Shown: positions 12,570 to 23,025 of the stretch, one piece after another | How the letters are laid out: each line of letters opens with the position of its first letter | Position numbering within the stretch: position 1 is the first letter of the stretch | Source: Epiperipatus broadwayi | Taxonomy: Eukaryota > Onychophora > Udeonychophora > Euonychophora > Peripatidae | Length of the DNA stretch: 64,000 bases | Assembly: GCA_028023455.1 (NCBI GenBank) | Contig: JAQFVV010000017.1 | Coordinates: 3,746,098-3,810,097 of the forward strand | Direction of reading: 5' to 3' | Translations under genes and position numbers: made by a program | The notes under the pieces: generated by a model | The model's database searches: none | What the model saw: only the letters and a program-made list of their open reading frames with translations | What the model was told of the DNA's origin: nothing

Positions 12570-12613
12570 CTTTCAGATCATGATTTCAAGCTATTTGCTA
12601 TCGTCAGTGAAAG
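12570..12613 (-). ncRNA. Hammerhead ribozyme, family E copy 1
   Basis: Minus strand: CTTTCA, CTGACGA, stem II AGC/GCT with loop AAATA, GAAA, palindromic stem III ATCATGAT, C at the cleavage position, TGAAAG. Stem I CTTTCA/TGAAAG is a perfect 6-bp match. Position 7 of the core may be any base, so CTGACGA is canonical. Predicted active, most likely as a dimer. Confidence 0.88.
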
Positions 12614-12975
12614 ACAGGAATAAAAAACTAGATCTAAACACAAACTCTGAGCATTTATGAAACAGTTTCTATTCAGCTTGCAAGCGTGAATCTTTTAGAC
12701 ACGTTAATGTCTTCAAACTCAGCATAGCAAGCCAGATAGCTACATGGGTCTTGATCTCAGTTCAGCATCAAATAGTATAAGCCTCTGCAATATACATCAT
12801 TGCAAGAAAGACCTCAAAGGTACATTTATGAAAAACAAAAAAACACAAGTTAAAAAACTTGCTAACGCTTGTATTTATGATAACAAATGGCATTCTACCA
12901 AAAACACCGTCAAGCGTAGTTTTCTGTTTACGTAAACGTCAGAGCGAGCATTCACTATCTCTAACTTTAATTCCA

Positions 12976-13019
12976 CATTCAGATCATGATTTCAAGCTGT
13001 TTGCTATCGTCAGTGAAAG
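12976..13019 (-). ncRNA. Hammerhead ribozyme, family E copy 2
   Basis: Same layout as copy 1: CTGACGA, stem II AGC/GCT with loop AAACA, GAAA, ATCATGAT, C. Stem I now pairs at the inner four positions (TTCA/TGAA) because the 3' side reads TGAATG. Core and stem III are intact. Confidence 0.85.
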
Positions 13020-13207
13020 ACAGGAATAAGAAACTAGATCTACTATGTGGTGATGCTGAACTGAGATCAGACCCATGTAGCTATCTGGCTTGCTATGCTG
13101 AGTTATGAAGACATTAACGTGTCTAAAAGATTCACGCTTGCAAGATGAATAGAAACTGTTTCATAAATGCTCAGAGTTTGTATTTAGATCTAGTTTCTTA
13201 TTCCTGT

Positions 13208-13251
13208 CTTTCACTGATGATAGCAAATAGCTTGAAATCATAATCTGAAAG
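13208..13251 (+). ncRNA. Hammerhead ribozyme, family E copy 3 (inverted)
   Basis: Plus strand: CTTTCA, CTGATGA, stem II AGC/GCT, GAAA, ATCATAAT, C, TGAAAG. Core and stem I are perfect. One change (G to A) breaks the stem III palindrome. Confidence 0.83.
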
Positions 13252-13442
13252 TGGAATTAAAGTTAGAGATAGTGAATGCTCGCTCTGACGTTTATGTAAA
13301 CAGAAAACTACGCTTGACGGTGTTTTTGGTATATATAAGTATAGAGGATTTGAACTTAGATTTTCAAGCACCCTTCAATTATCCACACTATCTCATACAA
13401 CTGATACACATGACCACACACATGTAGAAAAGATTTATAATC

Positions 13443-13486
13443 ACCAATATACATATTTCATGCTAAACCAGCATTCATCAGTTGGT
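13443..13486 (-). ncRNA. Hammerhead ribozyme, family A (left arm)
   Basis: Minus strand: ACCAA, CTGATGA, stem II TGCT/AGCA with loop GGTTT, GAAA, stem III ATATGTAT, A, TTGGT. Stem I is perfect, stem II is 4-5 bp and the core is complete. Confidence 0.87.
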
Positions 13487-13898
13487 CCAGATTATCATCT
13501 CTCACACACATATATATAATCAATGCTCAGTTTATATTAAGATAGCAAATATTCATACTTTAATAGACAGGCTTCAATCCACTGCAACCTCCAACTCTTC
13601 AGCCATCCATATGATTGAAAATCTGATGATGAAAACTCAAATCCCATGCTGATGCTAATATTATTGCCATGCCCATGTTGACCTGAAGTCACATGAGGGG
13701 TCAGAGTGACTTCAGGTCAACATGGGCATGGCAATAATATTAGCATCAGCATGGGATTTGAGTTTTCATCATCAGATTGGATGGCTGAAGGGTTGGAGGT
13801 TGCAGTGGATTGAAGCCTGTCCATTAAAGTATGAAGATTTGCTATCTTAATATAAACTGAGCATTGATTATATATATGTGTGAGAGATGATAATCTGG

Positions 13899-13942
13899 AC
13901 CAACTGATGAGTGCTGGTTTAGCATGAAATACGTATATTGGT
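13899..13942 (+). ncRNA. Hammerhead ribozyme, family A (right arm)
   Basis: Plus strand: ACCAA, CTGATGA (13,904-13,910), stem II TGCT/AGCA, GAAA (13,926-13,929), perfect 8-nt palindrome ATACGTAT as stem III, cleavage expected after A13,937, then TTGGT. This is the best preserved family A copy, with no core or stem defects. Confidence 0.9.
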
Positions 13943-14125
13943 GATTATAAATCTTTTCTACATGTATGTGGTCATGTGTATCAGTTGTATGGATTAGTGT
14001 GGATAGTTGAAGGGTGCTTGAAAATCTAAGTTCAAATCCTCTATACTTACAATTAAGCTCCCAGGTTTGTGGAGTGCCTGGTTTTCAAATATTTAGTGGA
14101 GTGCCTGGTTTTCAAATATATATAT

Positions 14126-16182
14126 TATAACGATCGAAGTGAAAGTGAAGATCGAATCTAACCGCAAACTACGATATCTGCTTTACAGAGCACCATCTAG
14201 GCATTTAAACCTAGAAAAATTTATAGAGTAGGCAAATACGCGCTGTTAAGATTCCACTTTATTTAAATATTCCGATCGTTAGCCCAAGTCACTAGCTCAG
14301 CGGAGATGCAGAGATAAAAATCTATAAATTTTATATCTTAAATATAAAAGAATAAAAGCCACTGCCAGAAATTAACACATAAAAATATTTATTTACGCAC
14401 ATATAAAATAATATTTAAATTTTGAGGAATAAATTTAACGTTTATATTTTTATATTGATCTTTAATTCTAAATTTAAGTAGATTGCAAATAATGAGTTTA
14501 CTATTTATTTAGCTAGTCAAGTATGAATAGACTACATAGATCTGCATTTGAAAAGAAAATATTCTTCCCTGATTTAACCTTAGGCCACAAATTTCGCAAC
14601 CAAACTGGCGCCAATCCATCTGATACATTCATGTATTCAATGTAGCATGATACGACAACACAAAATACTATACTGTCAGGAAAGTACATCTGAACAATAA
14701 GTAGAAATAGAGAAGACATTGACTCTCCACCAACAGGAATGTGACATCTGTTGGCAAGTAGAACAATAAACAAAAAAACTCCATAGGAATGGACTGCGGT
14801 CTTCTGCCGACTTACAAACCCATCCATAGGCAAACAGAGGGTGTGTGGCATATATCTATAATCCTGCCCGTAGCGGACCTCATACTACATCTACTAATTA
14901 CACAAATATATCCAATCCATTGAACCAATTCAACTATGAAATGAATAACCTAAGATTACCTCCCTTAATATAACTTTACAAAACTATATAGCCATTCACG
15001 CCCGACTTAAATTTAACATTTAAATACGTTCGCACAAATGCATTTTATAAAATTTGTTCCAAAATGTTGAGTACAGATCAGCCGCACAGATTCCACGGTC
15101 AAAAACATTCCAAATCAAACACAACCGATCAAAATACAAAATCATCGATAAACGTCACTTGCATAGGGAATATACAAATCCCATTAGCATTCATCGTAAG
15201 ATGCTTGCAGTGATATTGTTGACATATATTCTAATCGAATGTGAAAACCACAACATTATCAACCACTAACGAATCTATGCAACGTCTATACCCAACCTAA
15301 ATTTCATCATTTAAAATTTAAACAATTTATACAATAAGAAGAAAAAAAATGGAAATGATTTTTATCAATCGGAAAACATATAAAATTAAACATTATTAAT
15401 TTGATTTTAAACTTAAAAGTCAGATAGAAGTTCATAAACTTGAATGAAAGTTCTTAGTTATTTTTAAATTTAGAGTTCGTGTCAATATAGCTTACAGTAG
15501 AAGAGTCCAGGTTCCCGTTGGCAATTCCCATGGTGTCTCCATTGGAAGAAAATGTTCTGGAGGTAGCATTAGCTGGTTCCATTCTGGTATCACAGTCTTT
15601 TCATTTTATTTTTTTTTTAAAACAAACAAAAAAAATGAGAGAGAACGGCAAGTGCGTCTTACCGTTGTCATCAAATCAAGTTGGAAAAAACTGACTGGAA
15701 CTCAATATTTTTTCTTTTTATAGTCCTCCTATGGATTCCATGAACAAAAACATCACTGTTCTGTTTTTTCGTTATGGTCCGGGCCTTTATTTGCTTCCAT
15801 TGGTCAAGCTAAAATCTCTTTCTTCTCTTATCTGACCTTTCATCTGACCTTTTAATTAAACAGCTTTTAGATAATTAACAAACAATCATTTCCATTTACA
15901 GATTACAGGAATTAATTAATACCTGTTTTTATTTTAACTTACGTTATTTTTTTATTAAAATATTTTTATATTTCAATCTTGTATTTTTTTATTAAAAAAT
16001 ACGTTCAAATACTTTTTTTTTTTGTTTATGAAAAAAATATTTTTAAAGTTTAGCATCTGTGCGAATATATATATATATGTTTAACAATATTTTAATTTTA
16101 GCGTTTAGTTTTTTACTTTTATTTGCAAACTTTTAAGTTTTTATTTTAAATAAATGTAACGACATATTTATATATCATTACA
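14126..16182 (-). mobile_element. Solo LTR of the TGTAAC family (older copy)
   Basis: About 2.06 kb, diverged from the LTRs at 54,569-59,715 but colinear with them: the CATCTAGGCATTTAAACCTAGAA block near the left end, then GTTAGCCCAAGTCACTAGCTCAG, then the GTAACGA ... TCATTAC hairpin near the right end, finishing in TTACA. Both flanks are ATAT within (TA)n, consistent with a 4-bp target duplication. No internal region or second LTR is attached, so LTR-LTR recombination is the likely origin. Orientation is inferred from the complete element. A 112-codon minus-strand frame inside it has no domain and is not called. Confidence 0.8.
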
Positions 16183-16384
16183 ATATATATATATATATGT
16201 TGTGTGTGTGACTAATAAATAATGTTAGCACTATAGAATGAAAGAACCAAGTAGAAAAGAGATGTATCAGCCCATCTCTTTTTGTGCTGCTTTTACATGA
16301 AATTAGAAAAACATTTTTTTATAACATTTTAATATATAACACCCCCCCCCCTAAAGTACAGGCTTTTTCATACCTGCACTCCAA

Positions 16385-16530
16385 TATGTAATATATAGGT
16401 GGTTTGAATCCAGACTTTCACATGACCCTCATCTATCCACCTATCTCATACTGCTGACACACTTGAATAATCACCAATAAGCATATTCCGTGCTAAACCA
16501 GCACTCATCAGTTGGTCCAGATTATCACAT
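16385..16530 (-). repeat. Hammerhead repeat family A fragment
   Basis: Partial unit truncated on the right after TTGGTCCAGATTATCA. The minus-strand motif at about 16,471-16,513 keeps CTGATGA and stem II TGCT/AGCA, but the second core segment reads GGAA for GAAA, which should abolish cleavage. Confidence 0.7.
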
Positions 16531-16718
16531 TTTATAAAATTTATATAATTGCAGCCATTTATAAATAAATATGGTAAACCTAATTTCAGGAGGAAAAAAA
16601 GAAAATATGACTATGTGGGTGAGAGAGAGAGAGAGAGAAAAAATAGAAAATTAATTTTGATTTTTGCACCACCATATACATTAATCTGTGAACCTTGACA
16701 AATCACATTTTACACAGA

Positions 16719-16755
16719 AGCTAAAACTCTCCATACGATAGCACCACTCAAATTA
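16719..16755. repeat. Family B terminal fragment
   Basis: About 35 bp matching the outer end of family B (AAAACTCTCCATAC ... GCACCACTCA). No ribozyme portion remains. Confidence 0.55.
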
Positions 16756-17077
16756 TTACTTTTACTAATATTTAATTAATTTACTATTCTTTTGGTATGA
16801 ATCTTTGTTATTAATAAGTCAAATTATTTTTAAACTACAAAAGCAAGAATTTATTTTATGGTCATATATATATAAAACAAAATAAATGTCCGCTAATATC
16901 AATAATACAATAATAAAACTTAAATATATTCCAAACAACGGTAAACAATTTATAATACAATATAAATAAAAACTCAATAAAAACTCATAAAGAAATATTT
17001 TCGATTATATTCATAATCATTTTCAACTCAACTTTCAAAATGGAATCATCTATTACCAACCGAAAACACATGTCGAT

Positions 17078-17430
17078 TTAAATATCCCACAATTCATTAA
17101 TCCTAACATTTGCTGACTGTCTGTTTATTATCGTATTTTTATACCTACTAATAAAAACTGCCTCTTTAATTTTTCTTTTTTCATTATCTCTCTCTTGTCC
17201 TAAAATTTTTATTTTATTTATATCAAAATTAAACTTAAAATTACAATTTCTATCATGATCATAAAAAACAGATTTAGTATATAACTTGACTTCATTACTA
17301 TTATCATTATATATCTGTACATTTTTCAAAACTCTTTTATATAACAATTTATGTTCTTTAATTCTTTTCTCTATATTACGTCTAGATTCCCCTATATATG
17401 ATAAGTTACACCCACAAAAAATTCTATAAA
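17078..17430 (-). pseudogene. Penelope-like GIY-YIG endonuclease domain
   Basis: Reading leftward from about 17,430, the frame encodes IIYRIFCGCNLSYIGES, then RRNIEKRIKEHK, then a middle region with VFYDHDRNCNF, and finally KIKEAVFISRYKNTIINRQS before a stop at 17,078. The YIG tripeptide, the arginine of ES-RRN and the EA-FI segment match the second half of the GIY-YIG nuclease fold that PLEs carry after RT. The domain appears complete and open. It is offset by one frame from the RT upstream. In active PLEs it nicks target DNA. Together with the RT this is a nearly intact 3' half of an element. Confidence 0.85.
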
Positions 17431-18256
17431 TTATATTACTTTATTTTTTTCTAACTTATCTTTTGAATTATTAACCATTCTATTTAAATTACCTGATCCA
17501 TAAAAAGAAACATTATATATACCATTATAAACTTTTTTCATAAATTTTATTTGATTCTTATTATAAAAAGGCAAAGAAATCCACTTCTTACTCTTAATTT
17601 CTTCATCACCAGTATTTCTATTAATTTTCTTACTAAATTGACAAACCACTTGATAAATTTCTTTTATATTATAACCTACACTTAATAATTCACTTACATA
17701 ATTTTCAATATTTTTCTTTTTATCACATGCATATTTACACAAAATATTATTTCTATACAAAAAAGACCTAAAACCAGCCATCTTATAATTATGTGGCACG
17801 TTAGATAAATAGGGAATATACCCTCTAGTTTCAATAGGTTTAATAAACAATTTATAGTCAATCATATTATTGTTCCTTGAAATTATCAAATCTAAATATT
17901 TAATACTGTTGTTATATTCTTTTTCCATAGTCCAGATAAGACCTTTTAATTTATTATATTCATCAAAAATTTTATCAATCATTTCTGAAGAAGCACATGT
18001 AAAAACATCATCCACATATCTCGTATATATCTTAATATTTCCCATAAATATAAATTTGTTTAAAATTTTCTCTTCATAATATGACAAAACAAAACTGCAC
18101 AACTGTGCCACCATTGGTAATCCCATTGGCCAGCCTTTTCTCATCTTATAAAATTTACCATTAAAGGATGCAACAATATTTTGTTCAATAAAATTTAAAG
18201 CCTTCATCAGAAAACATATTAATTGATTATCCACTTTCTTTTCCAATAAAGCTTGA
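17431..18256 (-). pseudogene. Penelope-like reverse transcriptase, C-terminal part
   Basis: About 275 codons read leftward from the inverted-repeat junction. In order: DNQLICFLMKALNFIEQN, the palm segment with GWPMGLPM followed by FVLSYYEEKIL, and the catalytic motif YTRYVDDVF, whose paired aspartates coordinate metal. Then come the IKYLDL and PHNYKMAGF blocks typical of PLE thumb and linker regions, and a C-terminal lysine-rich stretch. The N-terminal RT motifs are missing through 5' truncation. The frame ends in a stop just after an A-run at about 17,445-17,452. The downstream endonuclease continues in a neighbouring frame, so a single indel in that homopolymer separates them, through mutation or sequencing error. 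In the family this enzyme copies RNA from a nicked target or an open 3' end. Confidence 0.85.
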
Positions 18257-18375
18257 TGAAAATGATTATGAATATAATCGAAAATATTTCTTTATGAGTT
18301 TTTATTGAGTTTTTATTTATATTGTATTATAAATTGTTTACCGTTGTTTGGAATATATTTAAGTTTTGTTATATA

Positions 18376-18690
18376 TATATCAAGATCATACAAACAAAAG
18401 TGTAGATTTGTTTTAATAAAAAAAGAGTCAGAAATTAACTACCTCTTATTTCCATCCCAACCTGATTTACTGTTTTATCTCATGGGAGATAGATATAGAA
18501 ACTAGATTAAACACTGACTATTTATCAAAACTTTTATCAGATTGCAACTGAATTTTCAACAAACTAAACCCACTACAAGCTAGATATTTATATCTGATCT
18601 CAGTTCAAATCACCATATAATCACCTCAATATATATCATCAAAAAACTCTAAAACATTTAAAAAAACAAATACAATTAAACGTAATGCTA
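18376..18690 (-). repeat. Hammerhead satellite family F, inverted unit
   Basis: One unit of the adjacent array in opposite orientation: AAGTGTAGATTTGTTTTA and ATCTGATCTCAGTTCA are complements of array segments. The minus strand has a decayed hammerhead (CTCCCA ... GTTGGGA stem I with a broken core) at about 18,447-18,487. It begins directly beside the PLE end. Confidence 0.7.
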
Positions 18691-18949
18691 CATTTTATTT
18701 ACAAAAGATTAACCAAAACCCCAAAAGTTAAGATTTTTTCGTTTTGGTATACGCCATCTTTTGGACATAAATACAATGACATCTGATCTTTATTTTTTTT
18801 TCATAAATACCTTTAGATTTCTTCAATGATATATAGCAGAATATTATAACAACGAGACAACCCATATAAATATACCTATAAGACTTTTCCTCTGAAAACA
18901 CCTTCAACTATAAACTTTTAACATTAATATTTAGACTATTTCATCTCTA

Positions 18950-18988
18950 CTCCCACTGAGATACAAACCACTAAACACGATCTGGGAG
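18950..18988 (+). ncRNA. Hammerhead relic, family F unit 1
   Basis: Stem I CTCCCA/TGGGAG is a perfect 6-bp pair, with C before the cleavage point. The core has decayed (CTGAGAT for CTGAGGA, and GAAA lost). Confidence 0.65.
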
Positions 18989-19282
18989 ACAATGAAAGAG
19001 GAGTAATTTCTACTCTTTCTTTATGTAAAACAAATCTACACTTGTTCGGGTTTGGACTCTTTGGACAAAATACAAGGATAGCGGTACGTGATTACTTGTA
19101 TTTGTTTTTTCATAAAGTACCTTGGTTTTCTTGCAATGATATATTGCAGGACTTTGATTATATGGGATTCTGAACTGAGATCAGACCCATTAAAATCTGC
19201 TTGGGCTGGGTTTGACTTTCGGCGAAAATTCCTTGCAACTGATAGAAAGTTTTGCATAAACACGGGTCGGTTTAGACGCTCC

Positions 19283-19322
19283 CTCCCCTGAGGAAGCAAA
19301 CGCTGAAACAGCTGACTGGGGT
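19283..19322 (+). ncRNA. Hammerhead, family F unit 2
   Basis: CTGAGGA, stem II AGC/GCT with loop AAAC, GAAA, then the palindrome CAGCTG. The base before the cleavage position is A where U is needed, so it is predicted weak or inactive. Stem I is partly disrupted. Confidence 0.7.
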
Positions 19323-19596
19323 GGCAAAGAAAGGGTGTTAATTCGACCTTTTCGTTTGTAAAACAACTTCCTGTTGGGTTTGGTAGGCCTTTGGACTAAA
19401 ACGGTAGGGTGATTAACGTATTTGTTTTTTCTAAAGTACCTTAGGTTTTCTGCAAGATATTTTGCAGGACTTTGATTATATGGTGATTCGACTGAGTCAG
19501 ACCCTTAAAACTGCTGCTGGCTGGGTTGAAGCTTTCGGTCTGAAATTCAGCGCAACGTAGAAGTTTTGCAAAACCGGGCGGTTTGACTGTTTCTAC

Positions 19597-19633
19597 CACT
19601 CCCCGGGATGCAAACGCGAAACCGATCTGGGAG
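19597..19633 (+). ncRNA. Hammerhead relic, family F unit 3
   Basis: ACTCCC, a shortened first core (CGGGA, two bases lost), GC/GC stem II with loop AAAC, GAAA, CCGATC, then TGGGAG. The second core segment and the cleavage site are intact. Later units near 19,898, 20,120 and 20,394 show the same order with more losses. Confidence 0.65.
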
Positions 19634-20570
19634 GCAAAGAAAGAGGTGTAATTTCGCCTTTTTGTTTATGTAAAACAACTTCACTTGTTCGGGTTTTGGT
19701 ATACGCCTTTTGGCTAATCAAGGATGCGGGTTAACTGTTTTGTTTTTTCATAAAGTACCTTTAGGTTTCTTGCAAGATATATATTGGGCTTTGATTATTG
19801 GTGATTCTGAACGGCGCCCTAATCTCGCTGGCTGGGTTTGAGCTTTCGGCTGAAAATCCCTGCAACTGTGAAGTTGCTAAACCTGGGTGTGTTCTCTACT
19901 CCCGGGCACGAAACGCGGGGGCGAAAGAGGAGTATTCGACCTTTTCTTAACCTTCTTGTTGGGTTTTGGCCTTTGGACTAAAACAGGTAGCGGATTTTTT
20001 TCTAAGTCCTTTGGTTTCTTGCGTATATATGCGGACGATATAGGTGATTCTGACGAGCGCCCATTGCGGGGTAGCTTCGCGAAATTCCGCCACGTTTGCA
20101 ACTGGGGGTTTAGCGTCCACCCCCGGGTGCCCGAAACCGACGGGGGCAAAGAAGGGTGTAATTTCCTTTTTGTTTAGTAAACAAACTTCCTTGTTCGGTG
20201 GTAGGCCTTTGGACAAACAAGGATGCGGTGTGATTACTGTATTTGTTTTTTCTAAATACCTTGAGTTTTCTGCAAGATATATATTGCAGAGACTTGATTA
20301 TAGGTGATTCTGAACTGAGATCAGACCCTAACCCGCGGAGCTTCCGGTCGAAAATCCGCAACGAGAGTTGCAACCTGGGCGGTTTGACGTTCCCACTCCC
20401 ACGGGACAAACCGCGAAACCGACTGGGGGAGCAAAGAAAGGGGTTTCACTTTTTGTTTGAAACAAACTACACTGTCGGTTTGGGGCTTTCAAAAACAGGG
20501 GTGTGTTTTCTTATTCATATTCTGGTGCTTTATTTACTTCAAAAATTGGGGTGCAGACTTTTAATCTCTT

Positions 20571-21175
20571 CTGCTTAAACTATTTTTATCTGAAAGACTA
20601 TGATACCATAATAATATTATAGTTGTTCATTACAGTTCAAATTTTGTATTAATTCTTTAAATAGAAATATGATTTGGATGTTGATATGCATTTCTATGTG
20701 TTATATAAAGGAAGCTATGTTAATATATAAATGCAAGCATGATTTAATAAAGAGTCAGGCAGCAAACATTAAAATCAATGAATTGTGGGAAGGTTAGACT
20801 TTGAAAGTGTGTTTGAAAGAGTTAATTGGTAAAGACTAAGAAGCTAATCGAAAGCTCCTAGATGGATAAAAGTTTTTAAAGTTGTACTTTATATATATTT
20901 CTGCTACTGCATTTATTAATAGTTAATTACAAGATAAAGTATATAACTTCAAAGAAATATAGATACATATCATTATGCATATAGAAGTTTTAGCTGGGTA
21001 AAATACATTCAAAATATTGTGGAATTAAAAAAAATATTGTTTGTTATATAATTCTGAAATTTTTATAATAAATTAATTGTCACCAACGAGAATGAAATTG
21101 TATTGTCTGGTGTAGTAACTTATTGCCTAATATAGTCAGTTGTCTTTGAGCAAAAATATACGGAATTTATAAGAA
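20571..21175. other. AT-rich DNA, nothing recognised
   Basis: No gene or structured repeat seen. Confidence 0.5.
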
Positions 21176-21177
21176 GT

Positions 21178-21265
21178 TCAGCGCCAGAATCAATCCTGGA
21201 ACCATCCATCTCAAATCGGGCGCTCTACCAAACAGCCAGGGTACGTCTCAGTAGAGAACTGCGTA
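21178..21265 (-). repeat. tRNA-derived SINE fragment
   Basis: Minus strand: CCTGGCTGTTTGGTAGAGCG resembles a tRNA D-arm and A-box, and GGATTGATTCTGGCGC resembles a B-box and T-arm, at tRNA-like spacing. No complete cloverleaf forms, so this is a SINE relic rather than a gene. Confidence 0.65.
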
Positions 21266-22929
21266 GATAATCATAACAAATTATACATTTTAGTAAAAAA
21301 AAAAAAAAGTTATTTTTAAATTTTGTGATGCAGGTTTAAATTCGAGATGTTATAGTTAATTCTAAGAAGAGATGGCAAAAAATAAATTACCATCGCCTAA
21401 TGATTGACTTGATAGTAGTAATTATTGCCCAATTCAAACTCAACCTGACGTGAGAGCTTAGCATACTTATATAATACAGTAATTAATAATGTTGTTATGT
21501 AGCAGTAAAATATAATTCTTTAATATTAAATTAATGAGTAGCATATAACTGATAAAATCTTTAGAAGAAAAAAACTGACAACTGATTAAAAAATTCGTTA
21601 ATTTTGGGATTATATTAATACACACACTCTCACACATATCAATTTGATTCCTATAATTGTAGGTATCCTAATTACATTTTAATTTTTTTAAATATTTTTA
21701 ATTTAAATAATATTCATTAAACTCTTATTGTCCGAGCAAACACTCCGTTTTTCGTGTTGATTCATTTATTCTTACACATCAGAAAGAAAAACACGTTTCC
21801 TATAGGCTACTCCATATTAATAGAATGCGTGGCCAAGAATGCGCCTTTGTTAATTTCACTTCCAATCTAATCTTTAAAGTCAAGATGAATATTGTAAAGT
21901 ATAATGCCTAAAGAATAGATGAAACGTGTCTAGTAAATCTGTACGGCTAACATTTTGACTAAGAATCGATAGTGACTGTAGTAAAAATCAAAACAGGCTT
22001 CCTTTATAAAAACGAGGCGCGTGTACTACGGCAGGCAAACTACTAACTTCGATTAATTTTTCAATAGAGTTATGAACGGTTGTTGGAATCACACCCAGAC
22101 TTTATTATCATGTTTGGTAAGCGTTGAATATCGAGCATCGTAATATGCATAAACGTTACTTACTATCTTTCATTAATTTAATTTGGTAAGATTTAACTTT
22201 TAAAGCTTTTCGCTGATGCCAATGGGCCACGACAACTTACAGATATCGTGGTTATGGATGGTAATAATCATTGTTGCAAACTTAGCAGTTTATTAGCATT
22301 TTAATTAATTTTTATTACTTTTTTTTTCCGACCTACAAGTTTTTTTTAAAAAAATTTAATGAGTTATTTTGCATCAGACCGTTCACTACTGAGTTAATTT
22401 ACTCTTTATGTATTCAATTTTATAAACTTTATTCATTTTCTTGCGTGTTAATTTTTTATAACGCAATGTTAATTTTTGGAAACTAATCACTTCTTAAATA
22501 TAATGCATTAAAATTATAATAATTATATAAACAACAATAAATGATTGATTGGCAAATTTTTATCAAATACAATCAAATAGATGCGCACATATGTATGTCC
22601 TGCGTAAGCACTTGGTTAAAAAAGACCATTTGAAGCTTTGTTGCTAATAATTTGCTACTAACTTCTTTATTTATAAATATAAAAAATAAAACAACCTTTA
22701 AGTACTCCAGTGCTGGGCAAATGACTGGACATGATTAAAGAAAAGTGGGAAAAAAAGCAGGTTTTCCAATTGTTAGATAAAGAAGTTGTAGGTTTCCATT
22801 TTAGTTCTTTATCTTCTAGCTAAAAATAGCTGCTTACCAATCTACCAACCAACATTAGATGGTAGGCTGAGTTAGCTATGAGTTGGTCATCTGCAAAACA
22901 ATTTTTAACTCTGATTAAATAAATAAAAA
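21266..22929. other. AT-rich intergenic DNA
   Basis: About 1.7 kb in which I see no gene, RNA or clear repeat. Base composition around 21,720-22,270 is slightly less AT-rich and not obviously transposon-derived. It could hold old unique sequence. Confidence 0.4.
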
Positions 22930-23025
22930 AAATTCAACTTTATTTATCTGGATTTGAATCCAGTTCACAAGCATGGCAAATAAATACATTACTAGTGCAT
23001 CAGGTGGCATTTCATCCTTAAATAT
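22930..23025 (-). repeat. Possible tRNA-derived SINE fragment
   Basis: The minus strand carries GGATTCAAATCC, a good B-box, about 45 bp after TGATGCACTAGTA, a weak A-box. An A/T-rich tail follows. Short and uncertain. Confidence 0.4.

Larger units (their letters stand above)
12423..13336. repeat. Hammerhead repeat family E: two direct units and one inverted unit
   Basis: Two direct copies start with the same AAACACAAGTT-AAAAACTTGC segment at about 12,435 and 12,838 (period near 403 bp). A third, inverted copy fills 13,040-13,336. Hammerheads lie on minus, minus and plus strands in that order. Outside the ribozyme the unit shares sequence with the tandem array at 18.4-20.5 kb (the GAACTGAGATCAGACCC and CTTGCAATGAT-TATATTGCAG segments), so families E and F descend from one ancestor. 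Confidence 0.85.
13337..14060. repeat. Hammerhead repeat family A, large inverted pair
   Basis: Arms of about 350 bp meet near 13,690, where CTTCAGGTCAACATGGGCAT in the right arm mirrors ATGCCCATGTTGACCTGAAG in the left. The outer ends are TATAGAGGATTTGAACTTAG and its complement. Arms differ at only a few positions, so the palindrome is young. Each carries an intact ribozyme. The outer ends contain AGTTCAAATCC, which resembles a pol III B-box. Confidence 0.88.
16915..18367 (-). mobile_element. 5'-truncated Penelope-like element with 111-bp inverted ends
   Basis: The minus strand encodes the C-terminal half of a PLE polyprotein (reverse transcriptase then GIY-YIG endonuclease). The 3' non-coding end (16,915-17,025) is repeated in inverted orientation at 18,257-18,367 with no difference that I can see over 111 bp. 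The RT frame is cut off exactly at the inner edge of the right-hand repeat. Inverted or tandem terminal repeats and 5' truncation are established PLE traits. I found no hammerhead core inside the repeats, unlike many PLEs. Confidence 0.88.
18720..20570 (+). repeat. Tandem hammerhead satellite, family F
   Basis: About six direct units. The marker resembling CTTGCAATGATATATTGCAG lies near 18,817, 19,130, 19,450, 19,770, 20,017 and 20,270, so the period is about 303-320 bp, dropping to near 250 bp in the last units. Each unit has a hammerhead-like segment of form CTCCCA-CTGAGGA-stem II-GAAA-C-TGGGAG. Units differ by many small deletions and become richer in G and C rightward, unlike their AT-rich surroundings. 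This could be real decay or poor consensus in a long-read assembly. No frame here is credible as a gene. Confidence 0.8.

Noticed and set aside
14513-14851. Minus-strand frame whose SCYIEYMNVSDGL-like segment recurs in the other LTR copies
   Set aside because: The similarity is the DNA similarity of the LTRs. Lengths and flanking frames differ between copies and no domain is seen.
18720-20570. CRISPR-like array because of regular spacing
   Set aside because: Units are contiguous, about 300 bp long and diverged throughout, with no unique spacers, and the context is a eukaryotic transposon cluster.
19036-20578. Several overlapping 80-110 codon frames on both strands
   Set aside because: They arise from the less AT-rich tandem satellite, which has fewer stops. 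They shift frame between units and match no family.
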